From contig NC_092804.1 of the NCBI RefSeq assembly GCF_040954645.1, positions 143,725,108 through 143,789,107 on the forward strand: a stretch of DNA of 64,000 nt. Direction: 5' to 3'. Source of the stretch: Diabrotica undecimpunctata (taxonomy: Eukaryota; Arthropoda; Insecta; Coleoptera; Chrysomelidae). The translations under genes and the position numbers were made by a program. Shown piece after piece: positions 23,167 through 34,301 of the stretch (position 1 is the stretch's first letter; the number at the start of each line of letters is the position of its first letter). Under the pieces are notes generated by a model. It did not search any database, was not told the DNA's origin, and saw only the letters and a list, made by a program, of their open reading frames with translations.

Positions 23167-24385
23167 TGTTTATGTATTATATATAATTGTAGATGATGTG
23201 TCTCACTTTTTTAGTCTATTACTGTTACTGACTTTTTCTTTTAGTATTGATAACCAGAGCCTGCTACATTCGCCTGAAGGGTTTGATACATATTTTTCTT
23301 CATTAAGTAAGCTGCTTCTTTGATTTTTTCTTTTTCATGTCTGTTTCTTTCATGACTATTGATGCATCTTTCCATTGTACTCTGGGCTCATTGTCTCAGG
23401 CAAAAACAAATTACAATTACATCAAAAACAGAGCCGACAAATCACAGATATGCAAACATACCTGAGATAATGAGCACAGAGTATGGAAAGAGGCATCAAT
23501 AATCATGAAAGAAACAGACATGAAACATAAAACATCATCTTACTTAATGAACACAAGTGTGTAGCAAACTTATCACAAAAATGTAGCAGGCTCTGGTTGT
23601 CAATACTAAAAGAAGAAGTCAGCAACAATAATATACCAACATTAGTGGAATAATAGAAAGTCAGAGACACATCATCTACAATTATACATAATACATAAAC
23701 ATACAATACATAAACATAAATTAAGTAAACACATAATACATAAACACATAAAACAATCAGAATTTGATATCATCCTGAGTGGATAAACGCCGCCCTCAGA
23801 ATTTACAACTGAAAGCATTGCTATTTGTCTACAAGATCGAGGCCAAGTAAGTCACCTGTCATTAAGGATTAAGCCAAAATTGAGGCTTAATCCCATATAA
23901 TCATAATATTTAACTAGATATGCCACAAGAAAACAGTTTCAGAACCTTTTTAAAAAACCTAAAATAACCTTTTTTGAAAACGTTTTCCGAGGTGGAAATC
24001 GAAAAGTCAAATCAATTATGAAGTACAATTTTCATTACAATCGATTGTGACTTAATCTCATATAAACATAATATTTAACTATTCTATAATATTTCCTTTT
24101 TTAATTTATGTTTAATATCCCCGGAAAAAGTTTCTAAATTTTTATACAAAAGTATCTTAAATATTTTAACAAATTAGTACCTAATTACATGCTGATAAGA
24201 TGTGGCGCCAGTAATTTAAAATTTTCATTTCGCTAGGCATACCGAACAACTATCAATAATGAATTAATAATCATTTATTTTACAATTAGTCCTTAATTAC
24301 AGATTTACCTTTTTGCACAATTACTTGTACCGCTCAAACCGACCTTCGTTTTTAAAGTAGTTTGCTAGATTATTATTTCTTACAG

Positions 24386-24487
24386 AGTCCTTTAAACACC
24401 AGCCCCTCAACACTATCTCCCACGAGTATACCTCTGAGTGCTAGACCACAAAATCGATTTCACTTCACCGTTTCTCACTCCCATCCG
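24386..24487 (+). CDS. CRTC: CRTC/TORC coactivator, Ser/Pro-rich internal exon
   Basis: A 102-nt exon (34 codons, phase 0 at both ends) between acceptor ttatttcttacag and donor gtaggt. It starts SPLNTSPSTLSPTSIPLS and ends FTVSHSHP. Joined to the previous exon it reads SSPYGS then SPLNTSPS without a frame break, as expected for the Ser/Thr/Pro-rich regulatory region of an insect CRTC. The intron before it spans about 12 kb and contains mariner, Harbinger-type and LINE remnants. This exon has no catalytic motif. The assignment rests on splice sites, phase, order and composition, so it is slightly less certain than its neighbours. Confidence 0.8.
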
Positions 24488-24839
24488 GTAGGTCTACCTT
24501 TTTGCTTTTTTATTTATTTTTTTTATTGTTTGTACATTTATTAATAGCAAAATTTGATTGGTTGAAATTACAATGCAGATTACATATAAAAGTATTAACT
24601 TTAATTAGTGGGTAGTATTTTAGTACTAATTTTTAAAGATAATAATTCCTAACTATTTTATAGAATAAATAATCTTCAAATGATAGCGCATTTTATCTTT
24701 TGTTTGATTACAAATGAGTTAAAAAAAATTAAGAAAAAATTTATTCAAAAAAGAAAAAAGATATTCTTGCCAATTATGACTGGTTTTATCGAAGAAGATA
24801 TTTGAAAACATAGAGTTAGAGTGTGTAACCCATGCTTTA

Positions 24840-25360
24840 CGGGGGATAGAGTGTTTAAGAACAGGTTATGTTTGTACTTAATGAATTAAAAAGGGTCAGG
24901 GAGGAAGATGGATTAAAAATGAATACAAACAAGATAGAGGTAATGATTATTGGCAGAGCTAATAAGAAAAGGATGGGATATGGAAAATACGAATATAACC
25001 TTACGAATATAGAACCTTTTACTATTCTTCTAGAGCTTGACTGACCTTCAAGTTAGGTAATTGTATTTGGCATTTGAATATAAGGTATTTGAATAGCCAG
25101 AAATACAAACATATCAGTTCTTCAGGAGGTTGACAACTCACGGCGTCTTCCTAGCTACATATTTACAAGGATTATGAGAAAACCAACACGAAAGAGAAGC
25201 AAAATGCCACCACTACACTGATGGACTGACGTAATGGAGAAATTAATAAATACAAACATTGCGAATGCAGTACGAGCAACCCAGAATAGAGAAATATGAA
25301 GACCAACGTCAAAGAGTAATAAGAATGCTGGTAGGCCATCAGCATTCATAATCACTATAC
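24840..25360 (+). pseudogene. LINE ORF2 3' fragments
   Basis: NELKRVREEDGLKMNTNKIE with VMIIGR (K-x-K-x-MVI-x-R-like thumb region) at about 24885-24960, then after a gap RRLPSYIFTRIMRKPTRKRS near 25150, followed by WTDVMEKLINTNI. Decayed LINE 3' region. Confidence 0.5.
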
Positions 25361-25725
25361 ATTTACTAAGATGTACAAAATAGAAGACTATTGTTGTAGT
25401 CAGTTATGTACCAGAAACTGTCCAAAACAATTTTCAATTTGAAGTAGATGCAAGACTTAGTTATCAACAAGGATTTGTGCAGCCAAAACTGCAACAGATG
25501 ATGAAACACCTGTGACGGATTCGGATTCACAATTAAAAGTTATATGGGAGGAAATTATGAAACCGGAATTTTTTCATAACAAAAACTAGATAACGAATAG
25601 TTGCTTATAAACAATAGCTAATACCTATAGCAAGCACACAAACAAATGGTCAATGAAATGGAAAAATACATCCAAGAGTTGGTAATGAAAAGAAGATTTG
25701 AAAAGGACTGATAATAATAATATAT

Positions 25726-27275
25726 TAGTCCAGTCGTCAGAGAGTTGGCCCCTAAAAATCATACGAACAAGCTGAATTTTGCAGAGAATATTAATGCAGA
25801 GAATATTAATTTTGGGACCACAAAAAAGATGGAAAAAAGTTTACTACTTTTACTCTCGGGCTTCCTCTAAAAGGAGGTAAAAACGCAAGAAAAATTATTT
25901 ACCAAGAATCTGTACACCGTAGAAAAAAATATTTCAAATAAAAAAATGTAGCTGAGATAATTTTAAACAAAAAACGTTGTCTTAGAAACAACGCTTGGAG
26001 CAACCGTCGATTTTGCATGTCAATTAAGCGCGCCAAATCAATTAAATTTGTTTCAGCTCGACGGTAAAAATTCGATATCTCTTGATCCAAATGTCCTATC
26101 GACAAAAATCAAGATGCGTTTTAAAGGAAAAGAGTGCAGTATGCGGTTTTTGTATTTTGCCGAGAATAAACTCAGTTTTTACAAAGGTGTTAAATAAATT
26201 AACGCAGCACGATTTTTGCCATTTTTACGATTCTCGTGAGCTCAATAAAATCGATCACTTTCATTGCCCAGTTGTAGTAAAATTTCCATTTTTAGAGATC
26301 AATCTTTAAAACCTATGACATGAAATTTCAATTTTGAGTTGTGGGTTGTGGTAACAAATATTAGGCATTTGAAATATGAATAAAAAACGCAGAATTTAAT
26401 GTTTTACATTACAGACGATCACACGTCACGGGAAATGTATTTAAGAAGACTGTTTTGAGTGTAGTTTATTGCAGAAGTTTTGTTCTTTTGGAAAACGTAC
26501 TAGTGTAATTGAAAAAAAAAAAGTTTTAAATGTTTTAGATCGTGTGTTGTGTAAAAGTTTAAATCCAATGTTTTTTAAGCATATTTCAAATGCCTCACAT
26601 TTGTTGCCAAAACTCAAAACTAAAATTTCATGCTATAGGTTTTAAAGGTTAGGCTCTAGTAATAGAATCTTCATAGTGGCCAGTCAATAAAAGGGATAGA
26701 TTGTGTTGATCTCGTGAGAATCATAAAAAATGACAAAAGTCGCGCCACGTTTATTTATTTAACACCTGTATAAAATCGTTTATGTGCGACAAAATACGAA
26801 AACTGCATACGAAAGCTGAACTCTTTACCTTTAAAACGCATCTTGATTTGTGTCGAGAGGTCACTTAAATCAAAAGATATCGAATTTTTACCGCCCAGCC
26901 GATACAAATTTTATTGAACATTGATTTCGCGCACGTAACTGACATGCAAAACCGACGATCACTTCAAGCGTTGTTTCTAAGAGAACGGTTCATTCTACAC
27001 AAAAATGCTTATAAACATTTTTGTTTAAAATTACCTCAGCTACATTTTTTATTTGAAACATTTTTTTTAAGGTGTACGGATTACTGGTAAATCGATTTTT
27101 TTGTGTTTTTACCCCCCTGCGGGAGGGGTTTTAAGGGGAAGCCCGGGGGTAAAAGTGGTAAACATTTTTACATCTTTTTTGGGGTCCCAAAATTAATATT
27201 CTCGGCAAAATTCAGCTTGTTCGTATGATTTTTAGAGTTTCAAGTGGCATTTTCGTCTCTGACGACTGGAGTATA
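25726..27275. mobile_element. 1.5-kb near-palindromic foldback element
   Basis: Ends are TCCAGTCGTCAGAG (25731) and its inverse ctctgacgactgga (27257). Arms pair across at least 430 bp: for example catacgaacaagctgaattt on the left with aaattcagcttgttcgtatg on the right, gaaacaacgcttgga with gcgttgtttc, and aaaatcaagatgcgttttaaa with tttaaaacgcatcttgattt. Weaker pairing (acctatgacatgaaatttca / tgaaattt-catgctataggt) continues to about 26345 and 26605, leaving a loop of only ~260 bp. It contains small ORFs without recognisable domains. A further copy lies at 48670-49075. Confidence 0.85.
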
Positions 27276-27789
27276 TAGGTCGGTTGATTCAACGCGGAAC
27301 CCCATTTAATAGATTTCTCTTGCATTATTTCGTGGCAGTTTCAAGGCGTTTTATTAAATAAGCTTTGTATCTAAAATCTCCCAGACTACAATTATTCTAA
27401 AAAAATTCTAAAATATTAATCTGTTTTCATTTCCCGAATCATTAAACTCTTTTCATTCTTTGTTTTGCTAAACATTGCATGCTCTTAAATTAACTGAAAA
27501 CAAAGCGTGTGCCAAACATTTTTTGGCGCGCATTTCCACTATTAAAATTACGATTGCAATTATAATTGTATTACCTATTAAAATCTGCAAAATTATTATT
27601 GGCAAAGTTTGGTTGTATTTTCTCTTCGAAATAACTGTTTGAAGTAAAAAAAAAATTCCATTATGTGAAAATTTCCAATTTATGGCAAGAAAAAAAAAAC
27701 GATACTTACGCATTCATAGTCACAATATTTTTACTTGATTTTTTCATTTTTTTTTAATTCATGTTTGAAGTAAGTAAATCATTAGTCTA

Positions 27790-28920
27790 GAGCAATTTGG
27801 TTTCATGAACGATTAAGGAATCAGAGGAGCATTATTTAGTTCCGTACTCTTAATGCAAATGTGCCGAGATCAACAAAAAGACATCTATCTATGTTTTATA
27901 GATTATGAGAAAGCTTTCGATAAAGTATACACGAAAAATTGATGGTATGCTATGATAACATGAGAATTATACAAAACCTTTATTGGAATCAAGATGCCCT
28001 TGTTAGCAGAGAGACTGGTGATACCAAAATCATGAATATTCAAAGAGGCGTTAGACAGGGTTCCGTTTTAGCCACTCTGTTGATTAACTTATATTCAGAA
28101 GAAATATTTACAAATGCATTACATGGCGCATATGAAATATAAAACATATGAAATGTAAAAGGAAAAATTATCAACAATACCCGATGCGCCGATGACACGG
28201 TACTAATCGCTGACAGCAAGCAAGATCTACAAACTCTGCTGGGCAGAATCGTGCAGGAAGGAGAAAGGTATGGTATCAAAGACAACGAAAAGAAAACAAA
28301 AACAATGAGTATTTCCAAAAGTATCCCACCTGCAAAAAACATCTCGATTAGCGGGCATCCTATAGAGCAGGTAGAAAGATTCATGTAACTTGGCTGCCTA
28401 ATTAATGATACACTTGAGGCAGATCAAGAGATGAAAAAGTGTACAAATGGTCAGAAACGCTTTCCTAAGAATGCAATCGTTCTTTATAAATTATTTTAAA
28501 CTTAACACTGCGATACTGCATGGTGAAATGTTAACATAGGTGTTGCCAACTGTAAAATCCAAGGAAGAGACAGAGCAGAATGGTGTAGAAAACTTGAAAA
28601 GGTGGAGGCCCTTTAAGGGCTGTAGCACCGTGATAATGATATAGCATCCTGCTATATGGCATGGAAGCGTGGACATTGAATGTCAGTACAATGCGAAAAC
28701 TGGAAAGCTTTTAGATGTTTATATTTCGCCGCATACTGAAGATTCCTTGGACATACCACGTCAGAAACGAAGAAGTTCTGAGACAGATGAACTAGGATCG
28801 AGAATTGATAGACATAATGAAAAAGCGAAAATCAACTTATCTTGGGCACCTACTTAGGCACGATAGATATAATTTCTTACACCTTATAATGGAAGGCAAG
28901 GTTGAGTACAAGCGAGGTCC
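27790..28920 (+). pseudogene. LINE ORF2 reverse transcriptase to 3' end, decayed
   Basis: SLEQFGFMND (motif ~ EQFGFR), KDIYLCFIDYEKAFDKV (motif A), RGVRQGSVLATLLINLYSEE (motif B, frame changed), TRCADDTVLIADSKQDLQTL (motif C with YADD now CADD), VERFMLGC-like thumb motif with a stop, then NLTLRYCMVK followed by the nested insert, SILLYGMEAWTLN, FRRILKIPWTYHVRNEEVLR and HDRYNFLHLIMEGKVEYKRG. This is a nearly complete ordered 3' half with several frameshifts. Confidence 0.8.
28540..28640 (+). mobile_element. 101-bp LINE 3'-tail insertion nested in another LINE
   Basis: The insert reads RAEWCRKLEKVEAL then agggctgtagcaccgtgataatgat, resembling the stop region and (GAT)n tail of a second LINE family. 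ATAG flanks both sides (28536-28539, 28641-28644). With one copy kept, the host frame joins as VKC-stop-HSILLYGMEAWTL, the standard sequence at this place. Confidence 0.7.
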
Positions 28921-28929
28921 TGCTATTTG

Positions 28930-29590
28930 AAAAAAAATCAAGACATCACAATAAAAAGATTTAAAAATAAGCATTAATTATGATGTAATGATCGATTTTA
29001 ATATAGACCAAATACACCAAGGAACTAACGATTTTCCCATGACCCTCGTTGATACAGGTATCTGAACAAGTGCTTTTGATACATTTGGTGATAACAATAT
29101 GTAAGAAACAAAATATGCAGGCGATCGCTGTTTGATTTTAAGTACTCAATGTGAAGACCGGTATATTATATAGACAAGTGACACAATTTAACTGTAAAAG
29201 CATAAAAAATCCTTAAAAATGAGTGTTTGTAATTTTTTTTGGTTAATTTTTTGTTTATTGCAAATATGGCTTCAAAAGTCGATTTTTTTCAAAATTATTA
29301 ATAATTTTTCTAAAAATGCACAAAAAACTTTCATTTCGCGTGAGAATAAGGACAATATTACAAATATTGGACTTTAAAAATTGAGCAACTACTGCAAAAT
29401 TGAGATTGTTTATCAAAAAAAGGTTTTATCTACACCGTTATTATGCGTAAACTATGAGACTACATGAATACTGAAAGTACCAAATTCTAGAAAAACGCTC
29501 TTTTTTTTCAAATTATATATATAATATGTATGATAAACAATTGAAATAACTCACGCAATGTCTCCTGTTCTAATCAAAGAAAATTTATGT
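28930..29590. other. No gene recognised
   Basis: AT-rich DNA between a LINE remnant and a palindrome; no domain or exon seen. Confidence 0.5.
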
Positions 29591-29594
29591 TTTT

Positions 29595-30425
29595 TTTTAA
29601 TTTGGGGTACCTTGTAGCGTAGATCATAAAAATGTTAGTTCATTTGTGAATTATTTATTTGTACTTGAACTTAATAATTTGTTTAAACGATTTAAAATAA
29701 ATAATTATTTCGCAAAATTTTACTTTTCTCTTATTATTATTAGTAGAAAATAGCTATGAAATAATAAATACCTTAAATATTTATGTATTATAGTTATAAA
29801 TAATATCTTTTAACAAAAAATTTTACAAAAAAACTTTTATTTTTTATTTAAAAATCAAATCTATACGTGGTAATTTTTCTTGAATTATGCTTATTATTTT
29901 TACAACTTCTTTTTCTCAAAACGCATATATTTTACACAAATTAATTTTTCTAAACTTTGTATAATTATTAATAAAAATTATGGATTTAATTTGTATATAT
30001 AATTAACATATTACAGTTTAAATACTTAATTTTACTATTTTTATTTGTGATTATACAAAGTTTATAACAATTAATTTGTTTAAAATATATTTGTAATGTT
30101 TTTCAATCAAGAAAAGTAATTATAAAAACAATAACCATAATTCAAGAAAAAATAGCAGGTACAGATTTTATTTTCAAATAAAAAATTCATTTTTTTCTAA
30201 AATCATTTTTAAAAGATGTTATTTATAACTATAATACATAAATATTTAAGTTACCCATAATTTCATAACCCTTTCTACTAATAACAATAAGATAAAAGTA
30301 AAATTTTGCAAAATAAATATTTATTTTAAATTGATTAAACAAATTACTAAGTTATATAAACAATTCACAAATTAACTAATTGAATTTTTATAATATATGC
30401 AACGAAGTACCCCAAATTAAAAAAA
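29595..30425. repeat. 0.83-kb AT-rich palindrome
   Basis: aatttggggtaccttgtagcg at about 29601 is inverted at 30400-30420 (cgaagtaccccaaatt). The arms match imperfectly through the cgcaaaattttacttttctc block (29711) and its partner gataaaagtaaaattttgca (30291), down to a centre near 30010 with almost no loop. No ORF. Confidence 0.8.
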
Positions 30426-31319
30426 AAAACATATAACATATAACATAGAACCGGATATATTGCGACTTTTATGAATTCAATTTTTGAAAGTAAAAAATAA
30501 CGTTTACTTTTGCATATTTTTTTCTCTAATTTCTCTGATATAAAAAGTACAATTTCATTATTCCCCAATGAAAACAAGACATTATGACTTTAAATGTTAT
30601 TTCAACTAATCAAACGGGCTATTCTTAAGTGTAAAGTTTTAGGAAGGCTGTGTGGTACCATTCCTAATATAAATTACAATATACAGTGTGACCCTCTTAG
30701 GTTTAGAACGCCCCTATAAAATTTGAAGGTAATAACTAATTTTAAACAATTGTTTTTCAAATGCCATTTATGAAGGTTCTATTTTTAAACATAATAATTT
30801 AAAATATTTATTCAAATTTCTAAGGTATACTACGGTTTCTTAGTCGAAAATAGAGAATTTTTTATTAGCGATTTTTTAATTAAAAAAATTTCTACGCCAC
30901 TGGATTTAGAGTGGTTTCAAATAGTTATGACAAAACTTACATTAAAATATATTTATTATTGACGAAGTTATGACAACTTAAAATTTTAAAATTCACTAAG
31001 CAAGAGCTAAGCTAATTTTAATAATAGACCATCACTACACGAAAAAATGTTGAAAATAACATAAAAATTAAATGAAAGTATCGCACCTATACTAAATTTA
31101 GGCGCAAGCTACAGACGATTTAAACAAATGCTCGCTGAAAACCTGGGCTAGTAAATTAAAGGTACAATATAAAACTTTTTGTGGCTTGTAGACGTTTGAG
31201 AGATACATATTAACCAATTTTTTAAATATAAAAATGATTTACAAGATCGAGAGCTATTAACAACAAAATAAAGTATACAGAAAAAAAAACAAGTTTACAA
31301 AATTTCCTTACTTTATCTT

Positions 31320-32275
31320 AACTTTCAGATTCTGATTTACTGCTGTCATTTTTAATGTCAATAATGAGTGGCTTAAATTGTGTTTCAATCAAATTGTCTA
31401 ACTCCAACATTTCTAGCTCCACTTTTTCTTTTTCATGTTTGACGCAGTTTTTCCATTTTTTCGTGGTTACAGCAGACATTCAGATAGAAATGGTTACAGA
31501 TTCATGGTTACAGCTTCATGGAATACATTTTTTTTAATGTCATCAAATTTAAATGTGTGTTATTGACTGCAACATAATTCTTTACTTGCGCCCATACAAG
31601 CTTGATTAGATTGAGCTCGTAGTGGTATGGTGGCAACCTTAAAACTATTCTATTTGTACTTCTTCCGTTCCAAGTTCATCTAGTATGTACTTGTTATATT
31701 CGCTTTTATGTTGTTTAATGATTTCTAAAAGTTGTACTTTTAACAGCGTTTCTTCAAAGGTAATGTCTTTTGAGCGAAGCCAATTTTGAATATCTGTCTT
31801 TTGTAGCCATAATGGGAATTTTTTCCAATTTTCTGGAATGGTAAGGAGCATTGTCCACAAAAATTACGACATTTTCTTGAAGTGTTGGTAAATTCTTTTG
31901 GAGCCAACTTTCAAATGGCTTCCCACCCATCTCCTCATGGTAGTCTTTACTTTTGCTCGATTGAAAAGCACAGGGTGCATCCGGAACAGTTATGTGACAG
32001 ATTAATAATCTTTTACCTTTTCCTAAAAGCCTTTCTTTCTTAAAAAACGATTTCTTGAGACGTCACAGAAGCATCCACCCAAACTTTTGATTTTGTATGA
32101 CCAGGATTTATCTATGTCTCATCTAAGTAATAAATTGTGCTATTTTTAGCTCTATATTGTCTTATCTTTTGCAAATAATCTCTTCGCCATAGCACAATTT
32201 CATTTTTATCGAGTAGTAAACTGTTTCTTCCACGTTTTTGAAATTTAAAATTTATTGTATATAAATCGTTTTCTC
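31320..32275 (-). pseudogene. DDE transposase (IS630/Tc1-like) remnant
   Basis: Reading leftward from about 32225: EIVLWRRDYLQKIRQYRAKN, STIYYLDET then HTKSKVWVD (first catalytic Asp in YLDET), a decayed stretch, MLLTIPENWKKFPLWLQKTD (frame-shifted form of the DNAPYHN box), WLRSKDITFEETLLKVQLLE, then VLRLPPYHYELNLIKLVWAQ (the RLPPYHPDLNPIE box with the PIE Glu replaced by Lys) and a C-terminus with LEMLELDNLIETQFKPLIID near 31340. This is the transposase type abundant in many insect genomes. Frameshifts and the lost catalytic residue show it is dead. The LINE at 32280 truncates it at the N-terminal side. Confidence 0.82.
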
Positions 32276-32279
32276 TTAA

Positions 32280-33600
32280 AATTTGGTGTCATAATTTCTC
32301 AGGTCCACAAATGCCAAATGTATATCTCTATTTTTTCCTTTTTGCTTTTCCAACAGTTGTTCCTGTGTGTATATGTGGTCTATGCATGATCTTCCTGCCG
32401 TGAAGCCTGCCTGATCCTCCCCGATTTTGCCTTTTATCGCTTGCTCTATCTTTTCTCGCAGTATCTTCCCATATAATCTTCCTATTGATGATATTACGCT
32501 TATTCCTCTGTAGTTTTCGCATCGTTTTCTATCTCCTTTCTTAAATATAGATGTCATATATGCCTCCGTCCGTTCCTTTGGGAGCTGTTCTCCATTTATG
32601 GCTTTCTGAAATATCCATTGTATCATCCGGTGTAATTTTTTTTATCCGTATTTTATAAGTTCAGGTGAGATGCCTCCAGGTCCCGGTGCTTTCTTATTTT
32701 TGATTGTTTTTATGGCCGTTCTCATTTCCCTATTTGTTATTTCTATTTCTTATTGTGGGGATCTGCTTCGTCTTTGCCTGTTTTCTTTTCCAATGAATTG
32801 TGGTCTTTGTTCTGTTAACAGTTCCTTGTAATAGTCCTTCCATTCTTTGTCCTGTATATTTCCCAATTTAATTTTTTCTTTTGAGTTTTTTTTTCAATCC
32901 TCTCAGTACTTTCCATGACTCCGAAGTTCTTGTACCTCCTATGTATGTTTCAATATTTAAGCAGGTTCTTTCCCATTCTTCATTCTTTTGTTGTGTTATT
33001 TGTTTTTTCACTTCTCTATCTTTTTCTCTATATTCTTTATAAATTTCATCGTTGTTTTTAGTCAGCCATTTTCTGTATGCTTGCTTTTTTTCTTTACTTA
33101 TTCTTTTTGTTGGTTCGTTTATTTCATAATAGTGCTGTTTATTTGTTATATGTTCTTTTTCTCCAAAGGCTTCGAGTGCTGCTTGTTTTATACTCGCCTT
33201 TATATGCTCGTATATTTCTTCGATGTTGCCGTATCTAAATTCCATTAATTTTTGGTCTAGACGTTGTTGGTATAGTTCTCTTATCGATTGTTCTCTTTTT
33301 CTCTTATAGTGTTCAACGGTTCTTCTGTAGAGGGGGTCTTGTTATGTTTCCAATTAATGCCCATTTTTGCTGTCATTAGTTTATGGTCCGTTCCGCATTC
33401 TGCTCCTCTTCTGATTCGCACAATTTTGATCTTTATTGTGGTATCTTGTTTGATTATTATGTAGTCTTTTATCGATTTCAGCTTTCGTGTTTCTTACTTC
33501 CATGTATATTTATGAATATTTTTATGTCTGAAGAATCCGTTGGTGATTTTTAGGTTGTTTAGTTCGCATAATTCAATCAAGCTTCTTTAAAAAATGCTTG
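32280..33600 (-). pseudogene. LINE fragment, ORF2 linker and first half of reverse transcriptase
   Basis: Begins near 33245 with MEFRYGNIEEIYEHIKASIK and a Lys-rich linker (KKQAYRKWLTKNNDEIYKEY). After frame changes comes MIQWIFQKAINGEQLPKE (32626), SIFKKGDRKRCENYRGISVI, GEDQAGFTAGRSCIDHIYTQ and DIHLAFVDL, where it stops at motif A. Earlier endonuclease traces may extend to about 33580. The 3' half is absent, which is unusual for LINEs (usually 5'-truncated) and points to a later deletion. Confidence 0.78.
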
Positions 33601-34118
33601 AACTATATCAACACACGACCTAGCCATTAACAAATCAACAAACCAACAGTTTTGCACTACTAACTACTGGGACTCATCATTCGGCGGAGCGGGCAAACAA
33701 AGTGCGTGCCTGTCAGCCCAACCGACATGACTAAGATGGTTCGATAAGATGGCTCCAATTATTTTGTGTCATGGCTACAAGATTAAGTTTGAGAGAAAAA
33801 ATTGAAATTAGACCTCCTAATATTAGCTACGGTGGTAATGAAAATAAATAGAAGATTCAATGAATATGTTGCCGTATCAAAATTAATTTAAAAAAATAAC
33901 TCCTTACAAAAAAGAAAAGAGAATAATCAAATCAACTGGGGTATTTAAACAATATCAAGTTAAAAAAAGCTCGTGTTTGCCGACCAGCTAAAACCAATAT
34001 TTTCAAAAAATCAATGTCTGGTGTGGTATACTGAACAAGCCAATTATTCTTCCTTTCTTCTTTGAGGAAAACATGAACTCGAAAGAAGTTTTTAGAATTT
34101 TTAAACACTGACTTGTAG

Positions 34119-34301
34119 GATGTTATTCATGAGCTTCCACTTAATGAACAATTAAATTTGTGTATCCAGTTAAATGGATCTTCTGTGCATTACGTCAGAA
34201 CCGTGAAACAATGGCTAAATGACAATTTTCCAAACCGTTTGATAGACCGTGGTACTTCGTTGTTTGATTGGTTACCCAAATATTCAGATCTCACAGTTTA
34301 G
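34119..34301 (+). pseudogene. Second DDE transposase remnant
   Basis: 60 open codons and a stop: DVIHELPLNEQLNLCIQLNG (the position of a catalytic Asp is now Asn in LNG), SSVHYVRTVKQWLNDNFPNR and a decayed LIDRGTSLFDWLPKYSDLTV. This matches, in order, the W-x-QDGAPAHYARTVR-x-WL-x-x-FPNRWIGRGGP-x-x-WPPRSPDLT region of a mariner-related transposase family. Both catalytic-box residues visible here are mutated or shifted. Confidence 0.7.

Larger units (their letters stand above)
21775..24085. mobile_element. Large foldback element (host of a nested RTE insertion)
   Basis: Outer ends are inverted: aaatattatgtttata at the left recurs as tataaacataatattt at 24058-24080. The next segment gacgtttcgatttccgctcc-gaaaatcg on the left is matched by cgaggtggaaatcgaaaagtc near 23985. 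Inner arms match over hundreds of bases, for example gatgcatctttccattgtac at 23360 against gtatggaaagaggcatc near 23480, with the centre near 23430. Without the inserted RTE (22065-23166) it would be about 1.2 kb. An extra terminus-like copy lies at 23868-23905. A related element is at 60525-61345. Confidence 0.75.

Noticed and set aside
32988..33248. Plus-strand hydrophobic ORF
   Set aside because: Antisense of a LINE linker on the minus strand.
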